Positions 33,490 to 44,700 of a DNA stretch of 64,000 nt are shown one piece after another. The translations under genes and the position numbers were made by a program. Position 1 is the stretch's first letter. Every line of letters begins with the position of its first letter. The DNA lies in assembly GCF_004359215.1 (NCBI RefSeq), contig NC_090622.1, positions 1,488,904-1,552,903 of the forward strand, given 5' to 3'. The notes beneath the pieces were generated by a model that saw nothing but the letters and a program-made list of their open reading frames with translations, was not told the origin of the DNA and made no database searches. This stretch comes from Bremia lactucae (lineage: Eukaryota > Oomycota > Peronosporomycetes > Peronosporales > Peronosporaceae).

Positions 33490-34028
33490 TTAAGTTTTTT
33501 TTAAGCGCCTAATACCGTCTTTCAATGCTGGTATGTCAGCAACCTCGTTAAGAGGGTCAGCTGAGCATCCTGGTGCGGATGCAGCAGTCTGCGACACGGC
33601 CGTCTTTTTTAGAGCAAGCGCCTCCAACTCCACACAGGAAGGGTTCTGATATGGCCAAAGCAGGCCGACGTAAAACACTGGGTGTGTACGAAGCTTGCTA
33701 GGAAGGTTTAGCGTGAAATACAAGGCCCTTCTTGGCCACGAGCGAAAATGGTCTAATAAAGCGCGGGCGCAATTTGGTCTTAAAGACCATGAAAACCAAG
33801 TTAGTAGGTAGACTATTAGCGTTTTAATAAAATTCAGCCTCCGACCGCACAAGAATTAATACAGCTTCTGCTTTTGGCATCTTTTTTTTATGTTTGTTTT
33901 TCTTGGCTATCAGCCATCGTGTCACGTACATGTCTTGAGACACTAAATCGCGTCACGAGAAACTCGCTTGTTTGTTTCCGAATAATAAAGGGCTGATAGC
34001 AGCAAGCCTATCTGCTAAGGTTGACCGA

Positions 34029-34099
34029 TGCATTGTCGGGAAATCGAATCTCGACCTCCTACTTGGAAGGGATGATTCTAACAATTAGACCAACGGTGC
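34029..34099 (-). pseudogene. tRNA-Gly(UCC)-like pseudogene
   Basis: 71 nt on the minus strand with GCACCGTTGGTCTAATTG at the 5' end, anticodon loop CTTCCAA (anticodon TCC) and a T loop containing TTCGA. The acceptor stem (GCACCGT against ACAATGC) has two mismatches, and the anticodon and T stems have further ones. Folding is therefore impaired and I call it a pseudogene. Confidence 0.7.
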
Positions 34100-34100
34100 C

Positions 34101-34224
34101 CAATTTAGTCAAATGAGACCAATCTGCACACATTTTCGTTCCTACTCACAATGATTTTTTTTGCGGCAATTTAGTTAAATGAGACCAATTTTCACACATT
34201 TTCGTACCTACTCACAATGATTTG
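34101..34224. repeat. Two-copy direct repeat, 66-bp spacing
   Basis: CAATTTAGTCAAATGAGACC begins at 34101 and, with few changes, at 34167; both continue through CACACATTTTCGT and CCTACTCACAATGATTT. Confidence 0.8.
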
Positions 34225-34489
34225 TGCATCATGTATGAGTGTCACGATGCACCAACAAGTGGGCATCGTGGATGGAAGGATCGGGGGAAATCGCTTGGAT
34301 ATAGTTCCCCATTTCAATCGGGTCACAGCTTGGCCATCTGAATATCTGGTCCCACGGCGAGGACGCCAGACGAGACCGCTGCCCGCGGTGACGCGATTGA
34401 CACGTTCAGTTTGATTATCGGTCTGCGGATGGTCCGCGGAGGTGTTTATCTGCAACACTATCTTGATCTATTGTCGAGCCGCTTCCTCG

Positions 34490-35045
34490 CCAACACTCCC
34501 ACTCGACTCGCATACTGCCTCAACGCCGAGGACAATGACGGTGGGAAAGCGACGTCGTATAGTGAGGTGATGGCTACCAGATACATAGATCAGTGGCTTA
34601 AAGCGATGAAGAGCGAAATGAAGTCTCTCGAGATGCAGAAAACTTGGGAACTCGTGAATTTGCCGCAAGAGCGAAAAATTATCGGATGCAATTAACTACT
34701 CTCAAGTTCAAGGCACGGCTCGTGATTAAGGGATTCACAAAGCGACCCGGCCGTTCCAGTGGCCCGAAAGGAATCCTAAAATACCGCGCTAGCGATTGCC
34801 GCAACTGAGGATCTCGAAGCAGAGAACGTTGATGTGGATACAGCATTTTTGTTACGGTGAAGTCGAAGAGGAGATTTACATGGATCAGCCGGACAGCTTC
34901 GAAATCTCGGATAAACCAGCTCAGAAGTGCCTTCTTGGAAATGTATCGTATGGAACCAAGCAAGCCGCACGTCAATGGTATAATACGCTAAATCAGCACC
35001 TGGAGTTCCAAGGATTTGAACGATCTGCGGCAGATTGTTTAAATC
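34490..35045 (+). pseudogene. Copia RT fragment (second Copia lineage)
   Basis: 34540-34695 reads WLKAMKSEMKSLEMQKTWEL, the start of Copia RT. 34796-35045 reads VDTAFCYGEVEEEIYM-like and NVSYGTKQAARQWYN, the mid-palm region. A frameshift and short losses intervene. No LTR, gag or integrase accompanies it. Not the same part of RT as survives at 11712-12050. Confidence 0.8.
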
Positions 35046-35808
35046 TTCCCACCAAGCCCTAAGCCACGTAGTGTTATCGTTAACGGCATGCGTGGGTGGG
35101 TGAGAAGGTTGATAAAGAACGGAGTGTAGCCTTTAGATGCATGGACAGCGTTATTTAATGCAAATATCACCGCTGGGAGCGTTGAGCTCCAGCGTTTGGT
35201 GTCTGAGCACACACACTGCGTGAAACGTCTTCAGCGACTCGATTGACACGTTTAATTTGACCATAGGTCTGCGGATGGTCCGCTATGGACATGATTAATC
35301 TAGTGCCAAGCCATCGAAGTATCGATTTCCAGAATTTACCCGTGATATGGGGGTCCTAATCAGTGATAATTGCCACAGGCAAACCGCGTTGTCGAAATAC
35401 GCGATCGATGAACAGCCTTGCTGTACCTCAGCATCAATGGTATCCGGCACAGCCGCTAAGTGAGCCATTTTGCTCAATCGGTCAACAAAGACCTCTATGC
35501 CGGTGTTACCGGCCAAATCTTTCGGTAGACCGATAAAAAATACATACTAATTAACTCCTAACATCCTGTGGGTATGGACAGACTTGCTAGTGGTGCAGCA
35601 GCATGCGCCGAGGGTTTAATCCGTGGCAAGTTTCGCATGTGCGAACGTATGTGCAGACCCAATTGTAAAGTTTGAGCCACCAATAAATCTAGCTTACAGA
35701 GCCTAGGTCTTTTCTTCCACTGAGATGAACACCAAGGACAGTATCGTGTGCCTCAGAGGATTCGGTGGTTCAAATCCTCATCATGAGAGACAACGACGCA
35801 CGGAGTAT

Positions 35809-37500
35809 CTATCCACAGCGTCCGTGCAATAAAGCAACAGGTCGTTTTTGATAGAAAATCACTATAATCTTGCATTCAAACCCGCCGACATTTAAAAAAC
35901 GGGGCAGTGCATTTAGAGCTTGTAGCAGAGCTACACACAATTTATTCTGGGCGTAAGCCTGACGTATTAATTCAGTAATAGGCGACATTGTAGTCGTCAA
36001 ATGAGAGAGCTCATGATCCGGCCTGCGTGATAACGCATCAGCCAAAGCATTCTGCTTGCCAGGCGTATACTTCACCGCCACATTGTATTCGGCGAAAACG
36101 GATAGAAACCGGGCCATTTTCTGTTAGAGATGGGGCGACTTAGTCGCAGTGCGTAATATATGCCTAGTCTGTAAATCACAAACAGCTTCAAGCCGAGCGG
36201 ATGAACTGTGAATTTGACGAGAGCATACTTCATAGCAAGTAACCCTTTGTCATGATCTGGGCAGTTCTTTTCCGCATTTTTAAGCTGTCTAAACTCGAAC
36301 GCAATAACACGGTCATGCTCATCAGCATCTATTTGTAACTGAGCATTGCCAACGGCAAAATCCGAAGCGTCGCAGACGACACTGAAAGGCCAATTTGGAT
36401 TTGGTAGTGTCAGAATCGGGGCATGGGTAAGACTATCCTTAGCTGCTTGAAAAGCATTATGCTCTGTTCTAGACCAGCACCAACCTGTATCCTTTTTAAG
36501 AAAATTAGATATTGGCCTAGACATATCAGCGTAATTTTCGCTATATTTTGTACAATAATTGACGAGACAAACCACTTACGCAAATCCTTTTGATTTTTAG
36601 GAACCGGCCAATCTACTATGGCTTTTACCTTAGCGGAATCCGCTCTAAGACATCGCTTACCAATGAAGCATCCTAAAAAAAGGAATTTTTCTGCGCCAAA
36701 TGCATTTAGATGCGTTGGCATACAATTTGTTTGCGCGCATGCGCTCGCAAATGGTCTATGTGGCTTTTACATGCGACCGCCCCAAACAAAAATGTGATCG
36801 AAATAAATATGTGCATAACCTCGATGAGGGTGGAACAGCTGCGTCACTAGACAATTTAATGTTGCCGGGGCGTTGGAAAGCCTTTGTGGCATAACCAACC
36901 ACTCCCATAGCATACCGCTTGGGGTACTAACCGCTGTAAACGGGATATCGCTAGCTCGCATGAGCAGTTTGTAATAACCATCGACTACGTCAAGTGCACT
37001 GTACATTGTAGATCCCACCATATTGTTCTGTAGAACATCCTTTCTAGAATGGGGGTTTGAGCTGGTAAAGTGGCAGCATTAAGCTTATTAGAAGCATGTT
37101 TAATGCGCCATTTAATATTCGGCTTTTTGACACAAAATGTCGGTGTCGAATGGGAGATTTGCTCTCTCGTACCATTCCCGCCTCGTGCTTAGCACGGAAG
37201 AAATCGTCAATGGCGTCACACTGTTCTCTCGATAAAGGCCACTGTCGTGTGACACAGTATTTGGTTCCCGGAACCAAGTCAATTCATGACGGACACCTCT
37301 ATCCGGAGGTAAAATAGATGGTGGATTGGTACATACTTAAAGAACCAAACATTGCAATAACTCCACCTTGGAAGCAGCCACCCTTTAAAGAAAGCGCCCA
37401 CATCTTGGAATTCCTTAATCAAAGAATAAAATCGATCCGTAGGATCTTTAAGGATAGATTATCCACTCCGCGCACTTAGTGCTGCATTTGCGTCACCCAA
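35809..37500 (-). pseudogene. RT and RNase H of F1
   Basis: 37044-37277 holds VPGTKYCVTRQWPLSREQ (pre-fingers). 36767-37021 the palm (TMYSALDVVDGYYKLL, YFDHIFVWG, where FDD has become FDH). 36410-36721 follows RT (FLGCFIGKRCLRAD). 36072-36575 is RNase H (FSVVCDASDFAVG, LLAMKYALVKF) and 35809-36117 ends with YTPGKQNALADALSRRPD. Broken by frameshifts. Confidence 0.78.
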
Positions 37501-37680
37501 GACAGCTTCGTCCAGAAGTGACGATGAGTTTAACTCAGTCGTTGGTCGAATGACCACCACCTCAGATAAGTCGCCAGCCTTTAAGGCTCGGCGGCACTCC
37601 TCAATAGACATTTCGTCTAGCTCTAAAAGAGCATTTAACGAAGGGATTGACGAAAGGCTAACTTATCCGTTAATGTTACA

Positions 37681-38600
37681 TCATTTACAAGCGTATGTAT
37701 TGCTCGCTCGTATCACTTTGTGAGAATATAGACGCTTCGCGTCTTCCCTGTCTCGAGAAGAGACAGGACGTCTCTTAGAGGCCGGGACGTTCACGTCCCC
37801 AAATTTTTCCGCCTGTAATCGTTCTATACAAGACATGGTGTCTAATTTGTCATCCGACAAGGAGTTCGGTAACTCAACTTCCTTGTCCAGCAATCGTTTA
37901 CATGTCACTTTACGTGCATTAGAAGGGTTTGACCCGAAAGCCCTGGCAAATCGCCAATAGTGTCACTACTGACACCTCGGCGGATCATACTCGGTGGACT
38001 TAGACGTGCCACTTCACGTATCTCAGGGATATTGCACCCTTGATGATTCGACCTTAGGCCAACACTGCTTTCAGCATTTAGTGAATCGTTATTATAACGA
38101 GTGTCACTCGACGGAGTACGTGCCGTTCTACTTATTTCTGCTAAATCGGGCTCAGAATTAATGTTTTTAACATTAGAGATTATTTACTCAGACATGCCAA
38201 TGTCTAAAACACTGATAGACTCATTCAATGCTCCGCGCCAATAGCGCTATTGTTGCCGAGCAAATGTGGGTTCATGACTCTCCAAAACTTTGCTAGGAAC
38301 ATTGCGCGTGGGGCCTAAGGTCTTAGACCTCCAATCGATCCATGGCTCATGGTGTTCTAACCAGACCATACCAAGGATCAGATCATATCTCGGATCCAAA
38401 TAAAGGACGAGACAGTGTTTTATACTGTCAAAGTCCGGAAACTTTATACCTAAGTCCAATGGAACTTTGGCAACAGCGACCCGAGTCCCAGTCGCTAAGC
38501 GAACAGTGATTATATCACCTTCATGCGCTTTTAGCGCCTTAAATATTGGTGGTTTCCCTCAAAGGAATGACATCGAGCATAATTGCAAGATGCTTCTGAG
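37681..38600 (-). pseudogene. Protease and linker of F1
   Basis: 38247-38459 has the second half of the aspartic protease (DPRYDLILGMVWLEHHEPWI). The DSGA end (about 38560-38600) is degraded. 37681-37908 is a charged linker towards RT. A plus-strand relative of this protease is at 58336-58560. Confidence 0.65.
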
Positions 38601-38613
38601 TCGATAAAATTGA

Positions 38614-39640
38614 TTATGGCTTCTCAAAGCCCTTCACAGTCGCTCGAGCGACAAACAAGCCAGGTTTGTACTCACACCCCGAGCCATTACGCACCGAGCT
38701 AATTGGGGCTAGGTCCTGTTTATTCTCACCTCCTAGAGGCTCAACAGAGCTTAGGTTTTTCCCAGTAAGCACCCCGCACCTACTAAGTATCGACGTTTTC
38801 CCGCACCGTATCAGATTTCTCGTATAGAGAGGTAAATGTTTCGTGCTTCCGCACATATAACATCTACGAATGTTCTTATGCTGTTCCACAGCTTGAAGTG
38901 TTTCTTTTGCTTCCCTAACGAGGCTTTGATCCATAAGTTCCGGTCTACTAGGCCACATCCATGTGCTCGAAGAGCTTGTACGGTAAACAGGCGTGCTAAC
39001 ACGAGCAGACTTAAAGTTGAACTCAGCACGTAGCGCCATGACAACTGCCTCTTCATAAGTAGCAGGATGGGCTCGTAATAAATCCTTGTGGACAACGCCC
39101 TCATTGAGACCTCCATAAAGATTGTTACGATAATTGATATTTGCACTGGGTCTTGATGCATAGATGCAATGATAGTCCCCTAGGATTCGTTTAACCTGTC
39201 GAGTCGCTATGAGCTGATCAGCCGGTGCAAACATACTAGTAATTTGCTGTTTCAGCGAAATCCATGAGGTAAAAGCGTCGTTTATGAACGTGCTGCACGA
39301 TATGCTCAATCCACGGCTCTACCTCCGAGCTTAAAAATGGCCATAACCACCTTTTATCGTTCTGTTAGGAACAAGACGCAGTCAAAGGGCATCTCCATCG
39401 GCTTAATTAAAAAAAGGAGGTGTTCTCCCTCTTTTCCTCGTATGTCTTCACATTGACAGCAAGAGGGCAAGCCTTAGGCTCAGAATCAGGTACAGAGATG
39501 TACCGAGTTTGCATAGATGCCGCAAGGTGATCTTGAACCTGTCCGAGCAGGGAAGATTCATATCGCATGAAGGCTTCAAGCCTTTCATGAAGAACCTTGG
39601 TCCCTGGGACATATGAACTCTATGTGGTAAGCCCAAACAA
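38614..39640 (-). pseudogene. Gag of F1
   Basis: 38614-39309 is open for 231 codons: capsid part (FTSWISLKQQITSMFAPADQ, DLLRAHPATYEEAVVMALRA) and a degenerate zinc knuckle (CYMCGSTKHLPLY, second half lost). 39448-39636 is an upstream frame. The C-X2-C spacing remains but the final Cys of CX2CX4HX4C is not in place. Confidence 0.7.
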
Positions 39641-39761
39641 AGTTTTGAGCCTTTTCATTTAGTGTGCGTTGCGCCTCTGAAAATTCTTGAAACGTTTCCG
39701 TTGCAGTGAAGACTTAGTCTTATGAAGACTCAGGCGTAGATTGACTACGAGTGCTACCAGA

Positions 39762-40001
39762 TGTAGCGGGGCTACCTCGCTCCTTAAGTCAAAAGAAGAC
39801 TTGTAGCCTCAAACAGTCTCTGAGTTTTATAGAACTAAAGGGTTAACAACTCGTGGAGTTGTACAAGCTATTAAAGCTTAGTGAATCCTAGTTCAAGGGA
39901 TTCAGGGGCTTGTAGAACCTAGTGGCAACTAGTGCCCGAGCGTATGTACCTTAGAAAGACTTCTATCTCTCACACACTAACCGAGTGTGTGCATCATTAC
40001 A
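39762..40001 (-). repeat. LTR-E, 5' LTR of F1 (240 bp, shortened)
   Basis: Plus-strand view TGTAGCGGGGCTACC to GTGCATCATTACA. Matches the outer parts of the 486-bp LTR at 62177-62662 (AAGGGATTCAGGGG shared); the missing middle indicates an internal deletion. Next to it on the left is the primer site. Confidence 0.8.
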
Positions 40002-40807
40002 CGTAGCGTGGGTTGGTTGTTGTTTCGTAGCCGTCCAGGCACGTACTTTCGGGTCCATCGAAGCTTCGGTATGGATGCTCACGTATCGCGAAAGCTATGG
40101 TGAACTCACCAGTTCTGGTGCTTCCACACTGACAATATCCTCGCCATGTAGTTTCCTTAAAAGTGTCACGGCGAAATGATGGTCATAGGACTTGTTCTAA
40201 CACTTGATCATGTCTTTTGTCTTGCCCACCAAAAACTGAAAAATAATCATTAAAATTGGAGTCTGCCCTGTGTTACAAAACACCATTAAGTACACTTGGT
40301 ATATTAAACGCCCACGTCTAATACACGACAGTACGTGTCTGTATGGATACGAAACAAAACTAGCTGCTCGAATCCACGCTACGTGAATTTGATTCTCTTA
40401 CAAATGCGAGCGCAAAATGTTTCGCTTGATTGAAACGAGTGAACACGACGGTGGATTAAAAGAGAAATTTTTGTTACCGACGATCTCGGCGACTCGATCT
40501 GTTGTTGCTAAGGAGCGAGCTACCGCCCGGAAGGCTGCGACCTCTCGGTCAAACAAAACTTGCTTTCTGATTGCTTTCATGGCTTCTGTGAGTCAACAGC
40601 GCTTTGTGATGTATCAAAATCAAAGACAAAGGCGTTTCAATACTGGCGAGAATGACGACGCGTGGACCTGTAAACGGGTGAAGAATGCCAATAACAAAAA
40701 GAAGCCACGACACGTTGCAAGTTCCGAAGTAGATAGCGACTGCACGCAATGATAAAACCATTTAACAAACGAAAATACATGTATATTAAAAGCGACTATG
40801 TTAGATA
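40002..40807. other. Intergenic, left of effector gene
   Basis: No strong gene. 40268-40320 is a scrap of LTR-B (TTACAAAACACCATTAAGTACAC region). A basic 111-codon frame at 40417-40752 (+) is open but has no recognisable domain and is listed separately. Confidence 0.6.
40417..40752 (+). CDS. Unrecognised 111-codon ORF
   Basis: Starts MFRLIETSEHDGG, ends SSEVDSDCTQ; lysine- and arginine-rich, no signal peptide, no membrane segment, no domain recognised. It ends 56 bp before the 3' end of the convergent effector gene. It may be a chance frame in the effector's downstream region. Confidence 0.2.
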   Translation: MFRLIETSEHDGGLKEKFLLPTISATRSVVAKERATARKAATSRSNKTCFLIAFMASVSQQRFVMYQNQRQRRFNTGENDDAWTCKRVKNANNKKKPRHVASSEVDSDCTQ

Positions 40808-41449
40808 TCACCGCGACCACAAGGGATCCATTTTGAGATCTAAAGTTGAAAAAGTCAATGGAATTTTTTCTTTCTCAGGGGTTAGTGCTGAAACAGGACG
40901 TTTCATTGGGGTTCTGACCGCATTTTCTTCTGGATTTTTGTCAGATAGATCAAACCGAACCTTATGTTTTGAACGAGGAGGTTCAATTGGCTTTACATCA
41001 GGAACACTTGCTGACATTGAAACAGGAGGTTTAATTGGCTCTACAACAGGAATACTTGCTAACGGTAGAACAGGAGGATCATCTAGCTTCGTAGCAGTAA
41101 ACATTCCTGGCTCTGACACAGAAGATTTCTTTGGAATTGGTATAGTACCTGACTGTGCATAAAGAGGAACGTCTGGCCGTTGCGTGGTAGTTTTTTTAAG
41201 CTTGGCAGGCCGAAACTTTCGGTACAAGGCTTTACTTTTTTGAATGAATGGTTTTTCGCCCATTTTACTCGCCCATTCCGAAACATGGGAACTCCATCCC
41301 AGACGCCGGCGTTGATGCGCGCTGGGTTTCGCCACGACACTTGTCGCAATCTCCTTTGTAGCCAGGGCCTTGCGAGTGGAATCCGTAGTATCGCTAGCCG
41401 CGACACTGGCCGCGATCATCACGACGAGCCAAACGAAAGCAAAGCGCAT
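40808..41449 (-). CDS. Candidate secreted effector, RxLR-like
   Basis: Intact 213-codon single-exon gene. An N-terminal signal peptide (MRFAFVWLVVMIAASVAAS, cleavage likely near residue 19) is followed by a low-complexity Thr/Lys/Ala segment and QRRRLGW at 46-52. That gives RRLG where canonical oomycete effectors have RxLR; no EER motif is seen after it. 60-90 is basic and may be helical. 131-142 and 147-158 are imperfect repeats (ASIPVVEPIKPP and ASVPDVKPIEPP). The C-terminus is charged and proline-rich, with no membrane segment and no WY fold I can recognise. The setting between retroelements is typical of effector genes. Role as host-delivered effector is inference. Confidence 0.65.
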   Translation of the reverse strand: MRFAFVWLVVMIAASVAASDTTDSTRKALATKEIATSVVAKPSAHQRRRLGWSSHVSEWASKMGEKPFIQKSKALYRKFRPAKLKKTTTQRPDVPLYAQSGTIPIPKKSSVSEPGMFTATKLDDPPVLPLASIPVVEPIKPPVSMSASVPDVKPIEPPRSKHKVRFDLSDKNPEENAVRTPMKRPVSALTPEKEKIPLTFSTLDLKMDPLWSR

Positions 41450-42230
41450 GATTCGTATACAAGCGATGCAGGGAAGTTAAAAGAAGGGACGAACTTGGTG
41501 CGGACTTGACCACTTTAGAGCAAATTCCAGACTGCCATTACACCCACGAGTCTTTCTTTTTTCGATTATCAAGGCGTGGTGGGGTCGAAGGTTGCGTGAG
41601 AAGCCAATCCCATCCAAAAGACAGCATTAAAAGGATATGCAGGAAAACTGGTCGGGTGTAGAAACCAGTCACGGAGGAGGCTATAAATCGAGCACTCCAA
41701 GTCAAGTATACACAAGTCTAGTGAAAGTCTGTTTAGACCGGTATTTATCAAATGGTTTTGGGTGCCAATCTTTTGTTACCTCTTTCTTGCGATGTTGTTG
41801 GTGACCAGTTGGCTTGCACATCTTGGTGCATACAAAGTTCATATCAAATATTTGATTTGTTTTCGGGGAATCGACAGAAACAACTGTCACCTCGTAAGCA
41901 AGCTTACGGCACTGCACCATATATATCTGCGACGCACTGCTGTGCCCCAGCTGATGATTGACATTTAAGCGAGGGCCGAGTTAAGGCGTCTTCTAGGGAC
42001 ACAAAAGTCATCGAAAAGGTCTTGATATATAGACCGTACAGCTGGATTTAAAGTGATTTAGGTTTGAAAACAGCACGCAAGCTTTTAAGATGACGGTGTT
42101 TAAGCTCTGAAGCATGAGTGAGTATTCTATCGACCGCCCAACACGTTCAAATCAGTATCCGATGCTAGGATGATTACTACATTAAGAACTTTAACAATTG
42201 ACAATACTGTCAGACTTTCTTTTGAGATGT
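41450..42230. other. Intergenic, right of effector gene, with small ORF
   Basis: Holds the presumed promoter of the effector gene; no clear initiator motif found. 41762-41968 (+) encodes 68 residues beginning MPIFCYLFLAMLLVTSWLAH, hydrophobic enough for a signal peptide, then a basic tail. It might be a small secreted protein or a chance frame (about 0.2). The rest shows nothing I can identify. Confidence 0.5.
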
Positions 42231-42748
42231 TGTAATGGGCTAAAGTTACCATAATGTTACACAGTCCCCGTTAGGTACACTTAGTGTACTGAAGGGGATG
42301 ATCAATTTACGAAATTAAAGTAATTAGACCCAGCACTCGGGTGTGGTTCACTTTTGTGACCAACCCTTGTGTATGTGATGCACACAGGTGCATTCATTCA
42401 CATTAAAAAGGATAACGGCTAGCGTCATCCGTTACGCAAGGTATCTAGAAAGATACGCTCGCAATACATATTCGTCTTATTTACAGAGAGACATGTTTGA
42501 TTGGTAAAAATAGGTATTTATATTTAATGCGATTAAATATAAATCAGTTCTGAAAACTACTTTCTACTTAGTAAGTGCGCACGAGGAGCCGGATTACCGC
42601 TCACGTGACAACACTTTACTAGAGTACTTAGTGCGCTGGGTGAGGTCGCTAAGCCGGCACGCAAGAGAAGCTGGTTTAACCGCTTACTCGCTGTGCTAAG
42701 GTATGTGTCAAAGCAGAGCGTGGTCGCATTATGACATGCCCGCCTACA
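42231..42748 (+). repeat. LTR-B, 5' LTR of B2
   Basis: TGTAATGGGCTAAAG to GCCCGCCTACA, then primer site CTTGGTAGTCCTTGAATCC. Confidence 0.88.
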
Positions 42749-42802
42749 CTTGGTAGTCCTTGAATCCCTCCCACGACCCGCATCTCTGCGTGTGTACGTA
42801 AA

Positions 42803-43935
42803 GATGAGCCTCAATATTGATTAGGCACATTTCTCCCTGCCCTCCGAACATCATCGTGAGGTGGCAGGGCATATGGCGCAGGGACTTGGTGAACAAGCCT
42901 TGGCCAGGCTCCTGGGCGGTCCTGCTGAGCAACATGTTGCTCAGTTGAAGCAGTTTGAGGCATTCGTGCTCGGACATAGGAGAGCCTCGTCCGGGGCACA
43001 GAGCCATGCCGCGGCGGAGTCGGTCACTCAGACTTAAAATGAGCTGAGGCGTGAGCAGGCTCGGAGTGAAGCTCTTAACAGGCTGTTGAGATGCTCTCTG
43101 CCCAGCCGCATCAGCCGAGGCCCATTCGGATGGACCCGCCCAAGTTCGATGGAACTGCAGCGCACACGATTGTCCACTGTCTGTTAGCTGTGAAGCAATG
43201 CGGTGTCGCGCATGTCATCGAGGACGACAGCCGGATGGTGTCGCACGCCATGTTGCATCTGCGCGGTAAGGCCTCAGAGTGGGCTTACTCGGCGCTTATG
43301 GCGGACAGAAAAGCGTTCATTTCATGGGCGATCTTAAAGGAAAGATTCGCGCCATGTACTAACCGCTGAACAACGAGGTGTTGCTTCAGACGCGATTTTT
43401 TGGGGTGTGGCATGCAAAGCAATCCCTGTAAGAGTCTGTGCAGGAGATGCGCTCGCCCTCCATTACCGTAGGTCCAATTCCGGAGCCCATTAAGGTTTCT
43501 GAGGTTATAATTGGACTACGCCATGGCCCATCGCGACAGGCCCTAATTACAGAAAGGTGCCGTCGACGATGGAAGAGGCACTATAAATTGCCTAAGTTGA
43601 GGACCAATCCTTAAATAGTGCCTTGGCGACAGCTTGGTTTAGGCTTTCCGCCGAGAGAACAGATGATACTCGAATAGAGTTGGGCATGCACATGTACTCT
43701 GCTTTTAATGCGGCAAGCGCGGCCATATGAAGGCATGCTGCTATGCCAAGGTCTCTGCTGGGTGAAAGATGTCCAGCTAGAGCACTCCCTCTCCAAACGG
43801 CGGCGGCAAGAACCAGCTTGTGAGACGCATAAGTTCTTCATCGACCATTGAGGGGTCGGAAAATACAGGAGCGCAATAGGGGCGGGATGCCCTACTGACG
43901 CGGACTCTGAAGCGACCTTAAGGTTTATGGTTGTC
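42803..43935 (+). pseudogene. Gag of B2
   Basis: A leading frame from 42803 has MSLNID, stop, then EVAGHMAQGLGEQALARLLG and ELRREQARSEALNRLL. 43091-43369 holds the capsid segment (MDPPKFDGTAAHTIVHCLLA, LRGKASEWAYSALM). 43560-43930 is the C-terminal part with a frameshifted CCHC. It fills the region deleted in B1. Confidence 0.72.
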
Positions 43936-44019
43936 GAACAAATGAGTAGCATTGACCTTGAGATCTCGAAACTTCAGACCTCGAATCCTGCTAGTCTATA
44001 GCGCTTAAGTACGAGGCTA

Positions 44020-44700
44020 TGACCAGGTAATGACGCTCCTAGTGGATTCCGGTTCATCACAAAAGTTTGTAAAACTCGCGCAGGACGAGAGCGTCCTAGA
44101 AAAAGACAAAAGAAACGGTTCGCTGATCAAGGCTGGGGTGCCTTGAGAGACAGTCCGTTCTTTGAGGTTCTGTGGAAACATCGCGATGTGTTCCTAGAAG
44201 AAGTGCCAATCCGCCTACTAGCAGATAGGAGCATCGGGCACGAGATAGATCTCGAATCTGGCACCAAGTACTGTTTGGCCAGGCAATGGTCGTTGCCGAA
44301 AGAACAAGCCATTTATATAGATGAGTTCTTCGACAACGTTGGATTTTAAGGATGGCTACTATCGGGTACTCCTAAGAGAGTCTGATGTAGCCAAAACGGC
44401 AGTAAGCACCCGAAGCGGTATGCTTTGGGAGTGGCTTGGGATGCCCCAAGGTTTGAAAAACGAACCAGCGACATTCAACCGGGTGATGGCTCACGTGATG
44501 CGTCAGCACCGTGTCTACGCGCCTCATTATTTTGATGTTGTATTAGTGCATTGTAGCGCCGAGGACGGGCTGAGCGCAATAGAGTCGCACAAGCGTCTTC
44601 TAGACGCTGTGTTGCAGACTTTAAAGGACACCCAATTGTACGTCAACTTGCAAAAGTGCGTCATAGGGGTCCCTGAGATACCTGTACTGGGCTGAATTGT
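44020..44700 (+). pseudogene. Protease remnant and RT of B2
   Basis: The active site LLVDSGSSQKFVKLA (44026-44078) keeps its Asp but the rest of the protease is deleted and runs into the pre-RT segment. 44143-44349 is the pre-fingers segment (GTKYCLARQWSLPKEQ). 44321-44695 is the palm with YFDVVLVHC where YFDD is expected, losing a catalytic Asp. Confidence 0.75.

Larger units (their letters stand above)
34014..35045. other. Patchwork insert in F1 integrase
   Basis: F2 (59200-59222) runs uninterrupted from AGCAGCAAGCCTATC to TTCTTCCCACCAAGCCC; F1 has 1032 bp between them. The insert is a string of unrelated pieces: tRNA-Gly-like pseudogene, a twice-repeated 66-bp unit, a family A/D integrase scrap (34205-34275), a family F integrase scrap (about 34295-34458, minus, DHPQTDNQTERVNRV) and a Copia RT fragment. 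Confidence 0.75.
33490..35800 (-). pseudogene. Integrase and pol C-terminus of F1, split by insert
   Basis: The core start at 35295-35516 has VFVDRLSKMAHLAAVPDTID. 35046-35290 is the later core and C-terminal segment seen in F2. 33490-33852 has LNLPSKLRTHPVFYVGLL, the GPY/F-type region. Everything from 34014 to 35045 is extraneous. Frameshifts and stops are frequent. Confidence 0.7.
32505..40001 (-). mobile_element. Ty3/Gypsy family F, copy F1
   Basis: Reading leftwards: LTR-E (39762-40001), primer site TCTGGTAGCACTCGTAG, gag, protease, RT, RNase H, integrase and pol C-terminus, then a plus-strand ORF. The 3' LTR is missing because D2 abuts at about 32500. Integrase is split by a 1-kb insert (34014-35045). 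Confidence 0.82.

Noticed and set aside
34029..34099. Functional tRNA-Gly gene
   Set aside because: Mismatches in acceptor, anticodon and T stems make it unlikely to fold; called a pseudogene.
36700..36894. Plus-strand frame in F1
   Set aside because: It is antisense to RT palm sequence of F1 and lacks independent support, unlike the convergent ORF at 32505-33489.
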